NCBI RefSeq assembly: GCF_014196345.1
Contig: NZ_JACIDN010000008.1
Coordinates: forward strand, 1-64,000
DNA length: 64,000 nt
Reading direction: 5' to 3'
Origin: Methylobacterium brachythecii
GTDB taxonomy: Bacteria > Pseudomonadota > Alphaproteobacteria > Rhizobiales > Beijerinckiaceae
Shown: positions 1 to 7,782 of the stretch, piece after piece
Position numbering within the stretch: position 1 is the first letter of the stretch
Layout of the letters: each line of letters starts with the position of its first letter
Program-made: the position numbers and the translations under genes
Notes under the pieces: model-generated
Seen by the model: only the letters and a program-made list of their open reading frames with translations
Databases searched by the model: none
What the model was told of the DNA's origin: nothing

Positions 1-184
1 TTTTCGAGGGATCTGGTTTTTCGAACGGTCGTTCAGGAACGTCTTGAGGATCCGGCTGAGCAACTTCCTCAGCCGGCAGCGTCTCGCAAAGATCGTGAAG
101 CCGCTGTTTTTGCGCATCAGGCGTGATGACGTCGATTTTGGATGGCGTCGTCGGTGGAATATTGTCGTTATCCGCAATCGACAT
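1..184 (-). CDS. Partial hypothetical protein (N-terminal 61 residues)
   Basis: An open frame starts with ATG at 184 and runs off the left edge without a stop. The visible part begins MSIADNDNIPPTTPSKID and is rich in Pro, Asp and Glu, so it looks like a disordered acidic N-terminus rather than a catalytic fold. Base composition is more AT-rich than the downstream genes. No clear Shine-Dalgarno is seen upstream. I do not recognise the family. The opposite-strand 60-codon frame here is Arg-rich and looks like an antisense shadow. Confidence 0.5.
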   Translation of the reverse strand, partial: MSIADNDNIPPTTPSKIDVITPDAQKQRLHDLCETLPAEEVAQPDPQDVPERPFEKPDPSK

Positions 185-197
185 AAACTTGAATCAA

Positions 198-478
198 TCA
201 AAGAGACAACAGACGCTCTGTGTTAACAGCGACATGTTCGCGATATCCAGCGATCACCGTCTCTAACGTGCCGCCTGATAACAGTGTGTTGGTGGCCTCA
301 AAGCCATGTCGGTTACCACCTCGATGGGTCGGCTGAGGTCGGCATCGGTATGCCAAGGCGAGATAAGGCGGTTCAGGTCGGCCTCGACCAAGCGCGCGAG
401 GATCGTCGGCCGCAGCGCAGGCACGGGCTGGGCCGCGATCGTCCGACGTCCGCTTCCGAGTAAAAGGGAGGCTCCTGC
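198..478 (-). pseudogene. Degraded coding sequence with frameshift
   Basis: Two adjacent minus-strand frames read as protein but are not joined. One is open from about 478 to 263 and contains ARLVEADLNRLISPWHTDA followed by an IEVVTDM segment. The other covers about 306-198 and ends VAVNTERLLSL. The switch lies near 305, where both frames are protein-like, so a single-base indel is the simplest explanation. A stop at 479-481 cuts the first frame upstream. No usable start codon is seen. The family is not identified; a short sugar- or cofactor-enzyme tail is possible but not shown. The rest of the gap up to 762 shows no convincing gene. Confidence 0.4.
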
Positions 479-554
479 TCAGAACGACGGGATGTGCGCT
501 CCGCGGCCGTAGGGCTGGCAGGTGGTCCGCTTTCGGGAGCCGCGCGATCGCGCG

Positions 555-590
555 TGTATGTCTCGGCTGGGCGCGAAGCAGCCGGCTGGA
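555..590. repeat. Dispersed intergenic repeat, copy A
   Basis: Positions 567-584 carry CTGGGCGCGAAGCAGCCG, which recurs exactly at 6378-6395. The preceding bases (ATGTC) are also shared. Both copies lie in non-coding or decayed DNA flanking the dctA-leuCD region. Confidence 0.5.
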
Positions 591-762
591 CCTGGCCGAA
601 AGCGGAACGGCAGCTTGCGGCGGTACGAGCGAGGAGGCGGACATTGCACCGTTGGCGGCTCTCAAGCGCATCTCGTGACGCATTGAGCGAATTTCGGACG
701 CACGCAAATAAGGGGCGTTCAAGCGCCCGCGAACGTTGGTTCATGGCTGCAACTTATTAATT

Positions 763-1704
763 TTACTGAGAAGACATATTGCCTGGACTTAAATCGCTGG
801 TGTTGTCGAACACCAGCGTCCAGAACTTTTCGGCAGCTGGGCTCTGTCGTGTTCGCGGGCGATACAGCCTGATCTCAATCTCGACATCGGCTTGCCTGCC
901 CAAGGCCCTGTGGAGACGTCCGCGCTCCAGATCGTCCGAAACGACGCTCAACGGCGCCCAGGCTACGCCATGGGCGTCGCGGGCCATGGCCACCAGGACC
1001 GAGGTCAGGTGAGACGCGAAGACCGGCCGCATCACCGTCTCGCTTCGCTCCATCGCCCGTGAGCTGGCGAGGATGCGGCCGAGGCCTGACTCGCCCGTAT
1101 AGGTGAGCAGTGGGATCGGTGCCGCCGCGCCGCCGCCGAGGGCGAAGAGCGGCCCGGAACCGTCCGGCCGCGGCGCGCTCACGGGCAGCAGCCGGTCGAC
1201 ACCGAGATGGACCGAGCGGAACTGGTCCGAGGCCAGCATGTGCGTGGTGGCGGGGTGGTCGTGGCAGAGAAGGAACTGCGCCTCGCCGCGCAACATCATT
1301 TGCTCGCAAGCCGCCATATGCGCGGCCGTGAGATTAATCGTCGCCTGGATCTGCTCGAATCCCTCGATAGTCCTGATCCAGTTCGGGAAGAAGCTGACCG
1401 ACAGCGTCTGCGTCGAGGCGATCCGCACGGTGGCCGCGGCCATCCGGCCGGCCTCGCGCGCCGCCTCGCGCCCCAGATAGAGCCGCCTCAGAGTTTCTTC
1501 CGCCACCGGCCTGAAGCGCTCGCCGGCGGGCGTGAGCGTGACCGGCAGCACGTCGCGGGTGAAGAGCGGGGCGCCGACCCAATCCTCCAGCGCGCGCACG
1601 CGCCGGCTGAAGGCGGGCTGGGTGATGCAGCGCTGCTCGGCCGCCCGCGAGAAATGGCCGAGATCGACCAGGGCGAGAAAGTCTTCGAGCCAGGCGGCAT
1701 CCAT
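763..1704 (-). CDS. LysR-family regulator, HypT-like
   Basis: A 313-residue LysR protein. Residues 1-60 form the winged helix-turn-helix (HFSRAAEQRCITQPAFSRRV), and the rest is the periplasmic-binding-like effector domain. Stretches such as LLTYTGESGLGRIL and the C-terminal QSPAAEKFWTLVFD resemble E. coli HypT (YjiE), the hypochlorite-responsive regulator. That resemblance is from memory and does not prove the same signal. An AAGGGG Shine-Dalgarno lies seven bases before the ATG at 1704. The gene is divergent from the symporter-leuCD operon, the classic LysR layout, so that operon is its likely target. The ligand could equally be a carboxylate carried by the symporter. Confidence 0.85.
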   Translation of the reverse strand: MDAAWLEDFLALVDLGHFSRAAEQRCITQPAFSRRVRALEDWVGAPLFTRDVLPVTLTPAGERFRPVAEETLRRLYLGREAAREAGRMAAATVRIASTQTLSVSFFPNWIRTIEGFEQIQATINLTAAHMAACEQMMLRGEAQFLLCHDHPATTHMLASDQFRSVHLGVDRLLPVSAPRPDGSGPLFALGGGAAAPIPLLTYTGESGLGRILASSRAMERSETVMRPVFASHLTSVLVAMARDAHGVAWAPLSVVSDDLERGRLHRALGRQADVEIEIRLYRPRTRQSPAAEKFWTLVFDNTSDLSPGNMSSQ

Positions 1705-1937
1705 GTCTCGACCCCTTCGGCGCGGCGAGGCCGCGTCGAAGCCCTGCTCCCTCGATCCTGGCCGAGGATGGCCGGCCCGACAGGACCGGTCAACGGCGCG
1801 CGCCGGGAGCCGGCATCACCTGATGCCGGATCGGCATTGGCTTTGTCGTGACGATTGGAGTTCTTCCAAAACAGACAACAAGAGCCCCTCGCACCGCATG
1901 GGGGAGCCAAAACAGAAACCGATCAGGGAGGTTTTCC
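1705..1937. promoter_or_regulatory. Divergent intergenic control region
   Basis: This 233-base gap separates the LysR gene from the symporter start and should hold both promoters and the LysR operator. I could not single out a convincing -35/-10 pair or T-N11-A box by eye. Confidence 0.4.
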
Positions 1938-3275
1938 GTGCAGGCCGTCGCCCAGGCTGAACGCAAGCCGTTCTACAGAAGTCTCTACGCCCAGGTCCTC
2001 GCCGGAATATTGGCGGGCGTCGTCCTCGGCTACGTCGACCCATCGCTCGGCGTCGACATGAAGCCGCTCGGCGACGTCTTCATCAAGATGATCAAGATGG
2101 TCATCGGACTGGTGATCTTCTGCACCGTCGTCGCCGGCATCAGCGGCATGAGCGACATGAAGAAGATGGGCCGGCTAGGCGGCAAGGCCCTGCTCTATTT
2201 CGAGGTGCTCTCGACGGCGGCCCTCGTCATCGGCGTCGTGGTCGGCAACCTCGTGCGGCCCGGCGCCGGCATGAACGCCGACCCGTCGAAGCTCGATGCC
2301 GGCGCCGTGGCGAAATATGCCGGCGCCGCCAAGGAACACGGCGCCGTCGACTTCCTGACGAGCATCGTGCCGCACACGGTCTTCGACGCGTTGGCCAAGG
2401 GCGAGATCCTGCCCGTGGTCTTCATCGCCGTGCTGTTCGGCTTCGTGCTTTCGAAGATGGGCGAGAGCGGCAAGCCGCTGCGCGACCTCGTCGATGCGGG
2501 CTCGCGCTGGGTGTTCGGCGTGATCAACGTCGTGATGCGCTTCGCGCCCTTCGGTGCCTTCGGCGCGATGGCCTACACGATCGGCAAGTTCGGCCTGGGC
2601 TCGCTCGGGCAGCTGCTCGGGCTGATCGGCACCTTCTATCTCACCGGCGCGATTTTCGTGTTCGGCATTCTCGGCCTCGTCTCCCTCTGGGGCGGCTTCA
2701 GCCTGTTCAAGCTGCTGCGCTACCTCAAGGAGGAGTTGCTGATCACGCTGGGCTCGTCCTCGTCGGATGCCGCGCTTCCTTCGCTGATGGAGAAGCTGGA
2801 GCATCTCGGCTGCTCGAAATCGGTCGTCGGCCTCGTCGTACCCACCGGCTACGTCTTCAACGCCGACGGCACCTGCATCTACATGACGCTCGCCGCCCTG
2901 TTCGTCGCCCAGGCGACCAACATCGACCTGACCCTGACCCAGCAGCTCGCCCTGTTCGGCGTGTCGCTGCTGACCTCGAAGGGCGCGAGCGGCATCACCG
3001 GCGCCGGCTTCATCGCGCTGGTCGGCACGCTCTCCGTGGTGCCGGCAATCCCGCTCGCCGGCATGGCGCTGATCCTCGGAATCGATCGCTTTATGAGCGA
3101 GGGCCGGGCCATCGTGAACATCATCGGCAATGCCGTCGCCGCCGTGGTGATGGCGAAGCTCGAAGGCGAGCTCGACATGGCCCGCATGCGCGACGTGCTC
3201 GATGGGCGCTTCGTCGAGGACTACCCGGTCGGCGGCGAAGCCGAGACCCCGACCCGCGCCGCCCTGGCCGTCTGA
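1938..3275 (+). CDS. dctA: Dicarboxylate/proton or sodium symporter (DAACS family, DctA-like)
   Basis: The frame is open further upstream, but GTG at 1938 is chosen because AGGGAGG sits six bases before it; this gives 445 residues, normal for DctA. The sequence has eight or so hydrophobic segments, the family hairpin stretch SSSSDAALPSLMEKLEHLG and a TGYVFNADGTCIYMTLAALF segment that lines the substrate and cation sites. DctA-type carriers import C4-dicarboxylates across the inner membrane. The gene is followed after 59 bases by leuC-leuD, so the cargo may be a substrate or product of that hydro-lyase. The symbol is a family name; cargo is inferred. Confidence 0.85.
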   Translation: MQAVAQAERKPFYRSLYAQVLAGILAGVVLGYVDPSLGVDMKPLGDVFIKMIKMVIGLVIFCTVVAGISGMSDMKKMGRLGGKALLYFEVLSTAALVIGVVVGNLVRPGAGMNADPSKLDAGAVAKYAGAAKEHGAVDFLTSIVPHTVFDALAKGEILPVVFIAVLFGFVLSKMGESGKPLRDLVDAGSRWVFGVINVVMRFAPFGAFGAMAYTIGKFGLGSLGQLLGLIGTFYLTGAIFVFGILGLVSLWGGFSLFKLLRYLKEELLITLGSSSSDAALPSLMEKLEHLGCSKSVVGLVVPTGYVFNADGTCIYMTLAALFVAQATNIDLTLTQQLALFGVSLLTSKGASGITGAGFIALVGTLSVVPAIPLAGMALILGIDRFMSEGRAIVNIIGNAVAAVVMAKLEGELDMARMRDVLDGRFVEDYPVGGEAETPTRAALAV

Positions 3276-3334
3276 CCATTCTTCCGAGGCGCGGCCGTCC
3301 CGCCGCGTCTCGCCTTGCCTCAGGACTCGAGACG

Positions 3335-4765
3335 ATGTCGCCCCGCACCCTCTACGACAAGATCATCGACAGCCACGCCGTCGCGCGCCTCGACGAAAGC
3401 TCGGGTCCTGGCGCCGAGGTGCTGCTCTACATCGATCGCACCATCCTCAACGAATACACCAGCCCCCAGGCCTTCAGCGGCCTGCGCGAGGCCGGGCGCC
3501 GGGTCTGGCGGCCGGACGCGGCGTTGATGGTCGTCGACCACGTGAACCCGACTGCGCCCCAGCGGAACGCCGAGATGCCGGATGCCGGGGGCGCTAACCA
3601 GGTGCGCTACTTCGCCGAGAACAGCCGCGATTTCGGCATCGAACTGCTCGACGTGCTGCACCCGCTCCAGGGCATAGAGCACGTCGTCGCGCCCGAGCTC
3701 GGCTTCGTCCTGCCGGGAATGGTGATCGGCGCGGGCGACAGCCACACCACCACCTACGGTGCGCTGGGCTGCCTCGGGTTCGGCATCGGCACCTCGGATA
3801 TCGAGCACTACCTCGCCACCTCGACGCTCCGCTATCGCCGGATGAAGACGATGCGGGTGACGCTGAACGGCGCCCTCCCGCCGGGCGTGACGGCCAAGGA
3901 CGTGGTGATGGCCCTGATCCGCACGATCGGCGCTTCCGGCGCCACGGGCTACGCGATCGAATTCGCCGGCGACGGTATCGCGGCGCTCTCGGTCGAGGGC
4001 CGGATGACCATCTGCAACATGGCCGTTGAGGCGGGCGCCCGCGGGGTGATCATGGCGCCCGACCAGGCCGTGTTCGACTACCTCGCCGACAAGCCGCGGG
4101 CACCGAAGGGGGATCTCTGGGACCATGCCGTGGAGCACTGGTCGGGCCTGCGCGGCGATGCCGATGCCGTCTTCGACCGTGAGGTCCGGCTGGAGGCCTC
4201 CGAGATCGAGCCCCTGGTCACCTGGGGCATCAGCCCCGACCAGGCCGTGCCCATCGGCGAGCGGGTGCCCGACCCGTCGGCGGAGCCCGATGTGGCGCGG
4301 CGCAAGGACATGCAGCGCGCTCTCGCCTACATGGATCTCACCCCCGGCACCGCCCTGGAGGAGGTCGCGATCCAGCGGGCCTTCATCGGCTCCTGCACCA
4401 ATGCGCGCCTGTCCGATCTGCGGGAAGCCGCCGCCATCGTCCGCGGCCGGCACGTCGCTGCGGGGGTGCGCGGCATGGTGGTGCCCGGCTCGTCCAGCGT
4501 GCGCCGCGCCGCCGAGGCCGAGGGGTTGGACCGCGTCTTCATCGATGCGGGCTTCGAATGGCGCCAGTCCGGCTGCTCGCTCTGCCTCGCCATGAACGAC
4601 GACGTGCTGGAGCCCGGCGAGCGCTGCGCATCCAGCACCAACCGCAACTTCGAGGGGCGCCAGGGCGCGGGCGGCCGCACCCACCTGATGAGCCCGGCCA
4701 TGGTCGCCGCGGCGGCCGTCGCCGGCCATCTCACCGATGTCCGCCGCCTCGCCCGGGAGATCTGA
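3335..4765 (+). CDS. leuC: 3-isopropylmalate dehydratase large subunit (LeuC family)
   Basis: A 476-residue aconitase-superfamily protein. The 4Fe-4S ligands are visible as C354 (GSCTNARL), C414 and C417 (GCSLCLAMN). GDSHTTTYGALG and NFEGRQGAGGRTHL are standard LeuC segments. The family isomerises 2- and 3-isopropylmalate with LeuD in leucine synthesis. The usual DHNVPT motif reads DHVNPT here, and the flanking genes (symporter, hydrolase, LysR) are catabolic, so this may be a paralogue acting on another 2-hydroxyacid such as citramalate or dimethylmalate. leuD follows after three bases. Confidence 0.85.
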   Translation: MSPRTLYDKIIDSHAVARLDESSGPGAEVLLYIDRTILNEYTSPQAFSGLREAGRRVWRPDAALMVVDHVNPTAPQRNAEMPDAGGANQVRYFAENSRDFGIELLDVLHPLQGIEHVVAPELGFVLPGMVIGAGDSHTTTYGALGCLGFGIGTSDIEHYLATSTLRYRRMKTMRVTLNGALPPGVTAKDVVMALIRTIGASGATGYAIEFAGDGIAALSVEGRMTICNMAVEAGARGVIMAPDQAVFDYLADKPRAPKGDLWDHAVEHWSGLRGDADAVFDREVRLEASEIEPLVTWGISPDQAVPIGERVPDPSAEPDVARRKDMQRALAYMDLTPGTALEEVAIQRAFIGSCTNARLSDLREAAAIVRGRHVAAGVRGMVVPGSSSVRRAAEAEGLDRVFIDAGFEWRQSGCSLCLAMNDDVLEPGERCASSTNRNFEGRQGAGGRTHLMSPAMVAAAAVAGHLTDVRRLAREI

Positions 4766-4768
4766 ACG

Positions 4769-5380
4769 ATGCAGCCCTTCGACACAGTCACCGGCCCGGC
4801 CGCGTCTTTGCCCGCGGCCAATGTCGATACCGACGTGATCATGCCCAAACAATTCCTGAAAGGTATCGATCGCAGCGGGCTCGCCATCGGCGCCTTCCAT
4901 ACCCTGCGCTTCGACGCGGCCGGCGCACCGCGTCCCGACTTCGTGCTCAACCGGCCGGAATGGGCGGAGACGCGCTTCCTCGTGGTCGGCTCCAATTTCG
5001 GTTGCGGCTCCTCCCGAGAGCATGCGGTCTGGGGGCTGCTGCAGCTCGGCATCCGCGCCATCATCGGCACGAGCTTCGCCGGTATCTTCGCCGACAACGC
5101 CGCCAATAACGGGCTGCTCCTGATCAGCCTCGATCCGGAACGGGTCGGCATGCTCGCAGGCCTCGCCGCCGATCCGGAGCGCAACCGCCTCACCATCGAC
5201 CTGCCCGGCCAGGTCATCCTCGCTGGTGATGCGACGCGCATGGCCTTCGACATCCCGGCGACGCGCAAGGACGCCCTGGTACGCGGGCTCGATGCGATCG
5301 GCACCACCCTCGATCAGGCCGGCGCGATCCGCGCCTTCGAGGAGCGCTATCACGCCGCCCGCCCCTGGCTCCTGCGCTGA
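4769..5380 (+). CDS. leuD: 3-isopropylmalate dehydratase small subunit (LeuD family)
   Basis: A 203-residue swivel-domain subunit. It shows NVDTDVIMPKQFLKGIDR near the N-terminus and SNFGCGSSREHAVWGLLQLG, the loop that contacts substrate and the LeuC cluster. Length and motifs are typical of bacterial LeuD. It starts three bases after the leuC stop, so the two chains are made together. As for leuC, context leaves open a related dehydratase role rather than leucine biosynthesis. Confidence 0.88.
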   Translation: MQPFDTVTGPAASLPAANVDTDVIMPKQFLKGIDRSGLAIGAFHTLRFDAAGAPRPDFVLNRPEWAETRFLVVGSNFGCGSSREHAVWGLLQLGIRAIIGTSFAGIFADNAANNGLLLISLDPERVGMLAGLAADPERNRLTIDLPGQVILAGDATRMAFDIPATRKDALVRGLDAIGTTLDQAGAIRAFEERYHAARPWLLR

Positions 5381-5390
5381 GAACCCGACG

Positions 5391-6293
5391 ATGGCCGAGA
5401 TGGACCGCTTCCTAGCGGGTTTCGAACTCCGCGACATCGACGCGGACGGCATCCGCATCCGGGCCGCCACCGGCGGCTCTGGGCCGCCTTTGCTGCTGCT
5501 GCACGGTCACCCGCAGACGCATGCGACCTGGCACGCCGTCGCCCCGCGGCTCGCCGAGCGTTTCAGCGTCGTGGCGATGGATCTGCGCGGCTACGGCGAT
5601 TCCGAGAAGCCCGAGGGCGGCGAGCGGCACGTCAATTATTCCAAGCGCGCCATGGCGGCCGATGCCGTTGCGGCCATGCGTACCCTCGGACACGAGCGTT
5701 TCGCCCTGGTCGGCCACGATCGCGGCGGCCGCGTCGCCCACCGCCTCGTCCTCGACCACCCGGACGCCGTCAGCCGGCTCGCGGTCTTCGACATCGCGCC
5801 GACGGCGACGATGTACGCGCGCACCGACAAGGCCTTCGCCACGGCCTATTTCTGGTGGTTCTTCCTGATCCAGCCGGCGCCGCTGCCGGAGCGCCTGATC
5901 GCGGCCGATCCGGAATTCTTCCTGCGCACCCATGTCGAGGGCCAGTCGAAGACGCCGGGCTCTCCGAGTCCCGAGCTCTTCGCCGAGTATCTGCGCGTCT
6001 ACAGTGACCCGGCCACGCGCCACGCCATCTGCGAGGATTACCGCGCCGCCGCGACCATCGATCTCGAGCACGATGCCGCCGATGCGGACAAGCGCATCGA
6101 GGTGCCGCTGCTGGCGCTCTGGGGCGCCAAGGGGACGGTCGGGCGCACCTACGACGTGCTTGCGACCTGGCGCGAGAAAGCGCTCGACGTACGGGGCCAC
6201 GCGCTCGAATGCGGGCACACGCTGCAGGAGGAGCGCCCGGATCTCGTGCTCGCGGCGCTGGAAGGCATTCTCAGCACCGAGTTCGCCGTGTGA
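5391..6293 (+). CDS. Alpha/beta hydrolase, haloacetate-dehalogenase-like
   Basis: A 300-residue alpha/beta hydrolase starting ten bases after leuD. LLLLHGHPQTHATWH carries the oxyanion HG motif, GHDRGGRVAHRL carries the nucleophile Asp in place of Ser, and CGHTLQEERPDL supplies the catalytic His. These, with QPAPLPERLI, match the fluoroacetate/haloacetate dehalogenase group. The halide-pocket His-Trp pair of characterised fluoroacetate dehalogenases appears here as Trp-Trp (FWWFF), so defluorination is doubtful. An epoxide hydrolase or dehalogenase of larger haloacids is possible. ATG at 5391 is chosen; ATG at 5400 is an alternative. Confidence 0.8.
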   Translation: MAEMDRFLAGFELRDIDADGIRIRAATGGSGPPLLLLHGHPQTHATWHAVAPRLAERFSVVAMDLRGYGDSEKPEGGERHVNYSKRAMAADAVAAMRTLGHERFALVGHDRGGRVAHRLVLDHPDAVSRLAVFDIAPTATMYARTDKAFATAYFWWFFLIQPAPLPERLIAADPEFFLRTHVEGQSKTPGSPSPELFAEYLRVYSDPATRHAICEDYRAAATIDLEHDAADADKRIEVPLLALWGAKGTVGRTYDVLATWREKALDVRGHALECGHTLQEERPDLVLAALEGILSTEFAV

Positions 6294-6451
6294 CCATCAG
6301 AAGGACCATCGGTAGCTGATAGCTAACCCGTGCACGTCTGCTTTCGGTCTTCGTTAATAGCTCGCCAAATGTCCAGACTGGGCGCGAAGCAGCCGTTGGC
6401 CCTACGAGGCGTTTGAAGGCGGCTGGGCCGAGAGGCGAGGTGTGAAGCTCG
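6294..6451. repeat. Non-coding gap with dispersed repeat, copy B
   Basis: Contains CTGGGCGCGAAGCAGCCG at 6378-6395, identical to copy A at 567-584. It is followed by a GC-rich stretch (to about 6450) that shows no start codon or ribosome site of its own. It separates the leuCD operon from the convergent SDR gene. Confidence 0.45.
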
Positions 6452-7153
6452 CTAGAAGCTTTCGACCCAAGGCCTGACCTCGATCTCCCAGGACCACGCA
6501 CTCCGATGCTGGCGGAGGAGATCGACATATGTTTGGGCAATCGCATCAGGATGGAGAGTGCTGTCGGGCCGGTCTACCGGATCGGCATGGCCCACCGGAC
6601 GGACGCCTCCATCGACGACAACATGCGCGACATGGATGCCCTTCGGAGCCAGCTCTCGCGCTGCGCTCTGCGCCAGCCCCCGCAGGGCGAACTTGCCCAT
6701 CGCGAAGGGCGATGACAATGCGAAGCCCTTCACGCCGGCGGTCGCCCCGGTCAGCAAGATCGCGCCCTTGCCGGCCGGGATCATGCGCTTAGCCGCCTGC
6801 TGGACCGAATAGAAGGCTCCGAGCGCCGAGACCCCCACGGCCCGCTCGACCTCTCCAGGATCGAGATCCGCGATGGGGCCTCGTACCCGTCCGCTGGCGT
6901 TGTAGACCACGACCTCGGGCGCACCGATCTGGGCTTCGGTCTCGGCAAAGAGCCGCTCGACCCCAGTTGCATCGCCCGCGTCGACCTCGAGGGCGATGGC
7001 CCCCGTCTCCTCGACGAGCGGTGCCAGCTTGTCGGTGTTCCGCGCGGCAATGACAACCGGCAGGCCGGCCGATCGGAGAAGGCGGGTCAGGGATCCGCTG
7101 ATGCCGGACCCTGCTCCGATGATCAGGGCGCTCCGATAGGGGATGTCCGTCAT
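6452..7153 (-). CDS. Atypical short-chain dehydrogenase/reductase
   Basis: A 233-residue Rossmann protein. The cofactor loop reads IIGAGSGISGSL near the N-terminus, the NAG-like motif is YNASG, and the active-site region is TGATAG followed by SPFAMGKFALRGLAQS. The canonical YxxxK tyrosine is Phe here (F-x3-K), which defines an atypical SDR set whose chemistry is uncertain. The start at 7153 is chosen because the fold begins immediately after it. It lies 43 bases downstream of the DUF6634-like gene on the same strand and could be co-transcribed with the protease unit. Confidence 0.8.
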   Translation of the reverse strand: MTDIPYRSALIIGAGSGISGSLTRLLRSAGLPVVIAARNTDKLAPLVEETGAIALEVDAGDATGVERLFAETEAQIGAPEVVVYNASGRVRGPIADLDPGEVERAVGVSALGAFYSVQQAAKRMIPAGKGAILLTGATAGVKGFALSSPFAMGKFALRGLAQSAARELAPKGIHVAHVVVDGGVRPVGHADPVDRPDSTLHPDAIAQTYVDLLRQHRSAWSWEIEVRPWVESF

Positions 7154-7196
7154 GCCTTCACCGTCCGGTAGTCGAAGGAAGCCTCGCGTATTGGGA

Positions 7197-7595
7197 CTAG
7201 CATGTGGTGCTCGGTGGCGATCCTGCGAGACGCGGAGTGCCGAGCCGATAGAGCCGCGACGTCGTGCGTGCCCATGAGAGATCGAGGGCGAGGGCTCGAA
7301 GCGCACTCGTGTGGATGTTGGCGTTGCCGAGCAACGGATGGCCCGTCACCCGGCCGAGCAGCACGAAATATCCCCAGAGGGGATGCGCGACTTGCCACCA
7401 GTCGTCGAGGAGCGGCGCGCCGGCCAGGCTTTCATGCGTGGGTTCGCGCCCTTCCGCGATCGTCTGCATCTCCGAGGCCAGCGGTCCGCTTTCCAAGGGG
7501 GAACCGGGATCGAAAAACTCTGGCTGCAGGCACTCGTCATCAATGACAAGCTTGGGGCCGATCTTGGAGGCGAGACGTGAGATAGGGTCAGGCAT
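7197..7595 (-). CDS. DUF6634-like hypothetical protein
   Basis: A 132-residue protein starting at ATG 7595, preceded by AAGGGAGG eight bases upstream. The C-terminal two thirds contains LAGAPLLDDWW, LLGRVTGHPLLGN and WARTTSRLYRLG. I associate these with the DUF6634 family of Hyphomicrobiales accessory regions; that link is from memory. No signal peptide or membrane segment is seen. Its start overlaps the 64-aa gene by eight bases, so translation is coupled to the protease operon. Function unknown. Confidence 0.7.
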   Translation of the reverse strand: MPDPISRLASKIGPKLVIDDECLQPEFFDPGSPLESGPLASEMQTIAEGREPTHESLAGAPLLDDWWQVAHPLWGYFVLLGRVTGHPLLGNANIHTSALRALALDLSWARTTSRLYRLGTPRLAGSPPSTTC

Positions 7596-7782
7596 CGCGG
7601 CCGCCTCCCTTTTCGACCTCGCGCAGCGCTTCTTCGAAGGCGGCGCGACGCCGGACGATGTCCGCCAAGCTCTCGATGACCGCTTCGCGGTCGACATCGA
7701 GGATCTCGCAGAGACCGTCGATCGCTTCCGCGAGCGGCTGCAATTCGCCGAGTTTCGGACCTTCCGGGGGAATGGCGAACAT
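7588..7782 (-). CDS. Small acidic helical protein of the protease operon
   Basis: A 64-residue protein. ATG at 7782 overlaps the protease stop (TGATG), with GGAAGGGGGG five bases before it; GTG at 7785 is an alternative. After a short Pro-rich start it is predicted helical and charged (EAIDGLCEILDVDREAVIES, then RRRAAFEEALREVEKG). The size and coupling suggest an adaptor, substrate or inhibitor of the protease, but this is inference. No family recognised. Confidence 0.65.
   Translation of the reverse strand: MFAIPPEGPKLGELQPLAEAIDGLCEILDVDREAVIESLADIVRRRAAFEEALREVEKGGGRDA

Noticed and set aside
3320..5470. A 716-codon minus-strand open frame opposite leuC-leuD
   Set aside because: It mirrors the codon pattern of leuCD, is rich in Gly/Ala/Arg/His without any fold signature, and has no ribosome site; a GC-driven antisense shadow.
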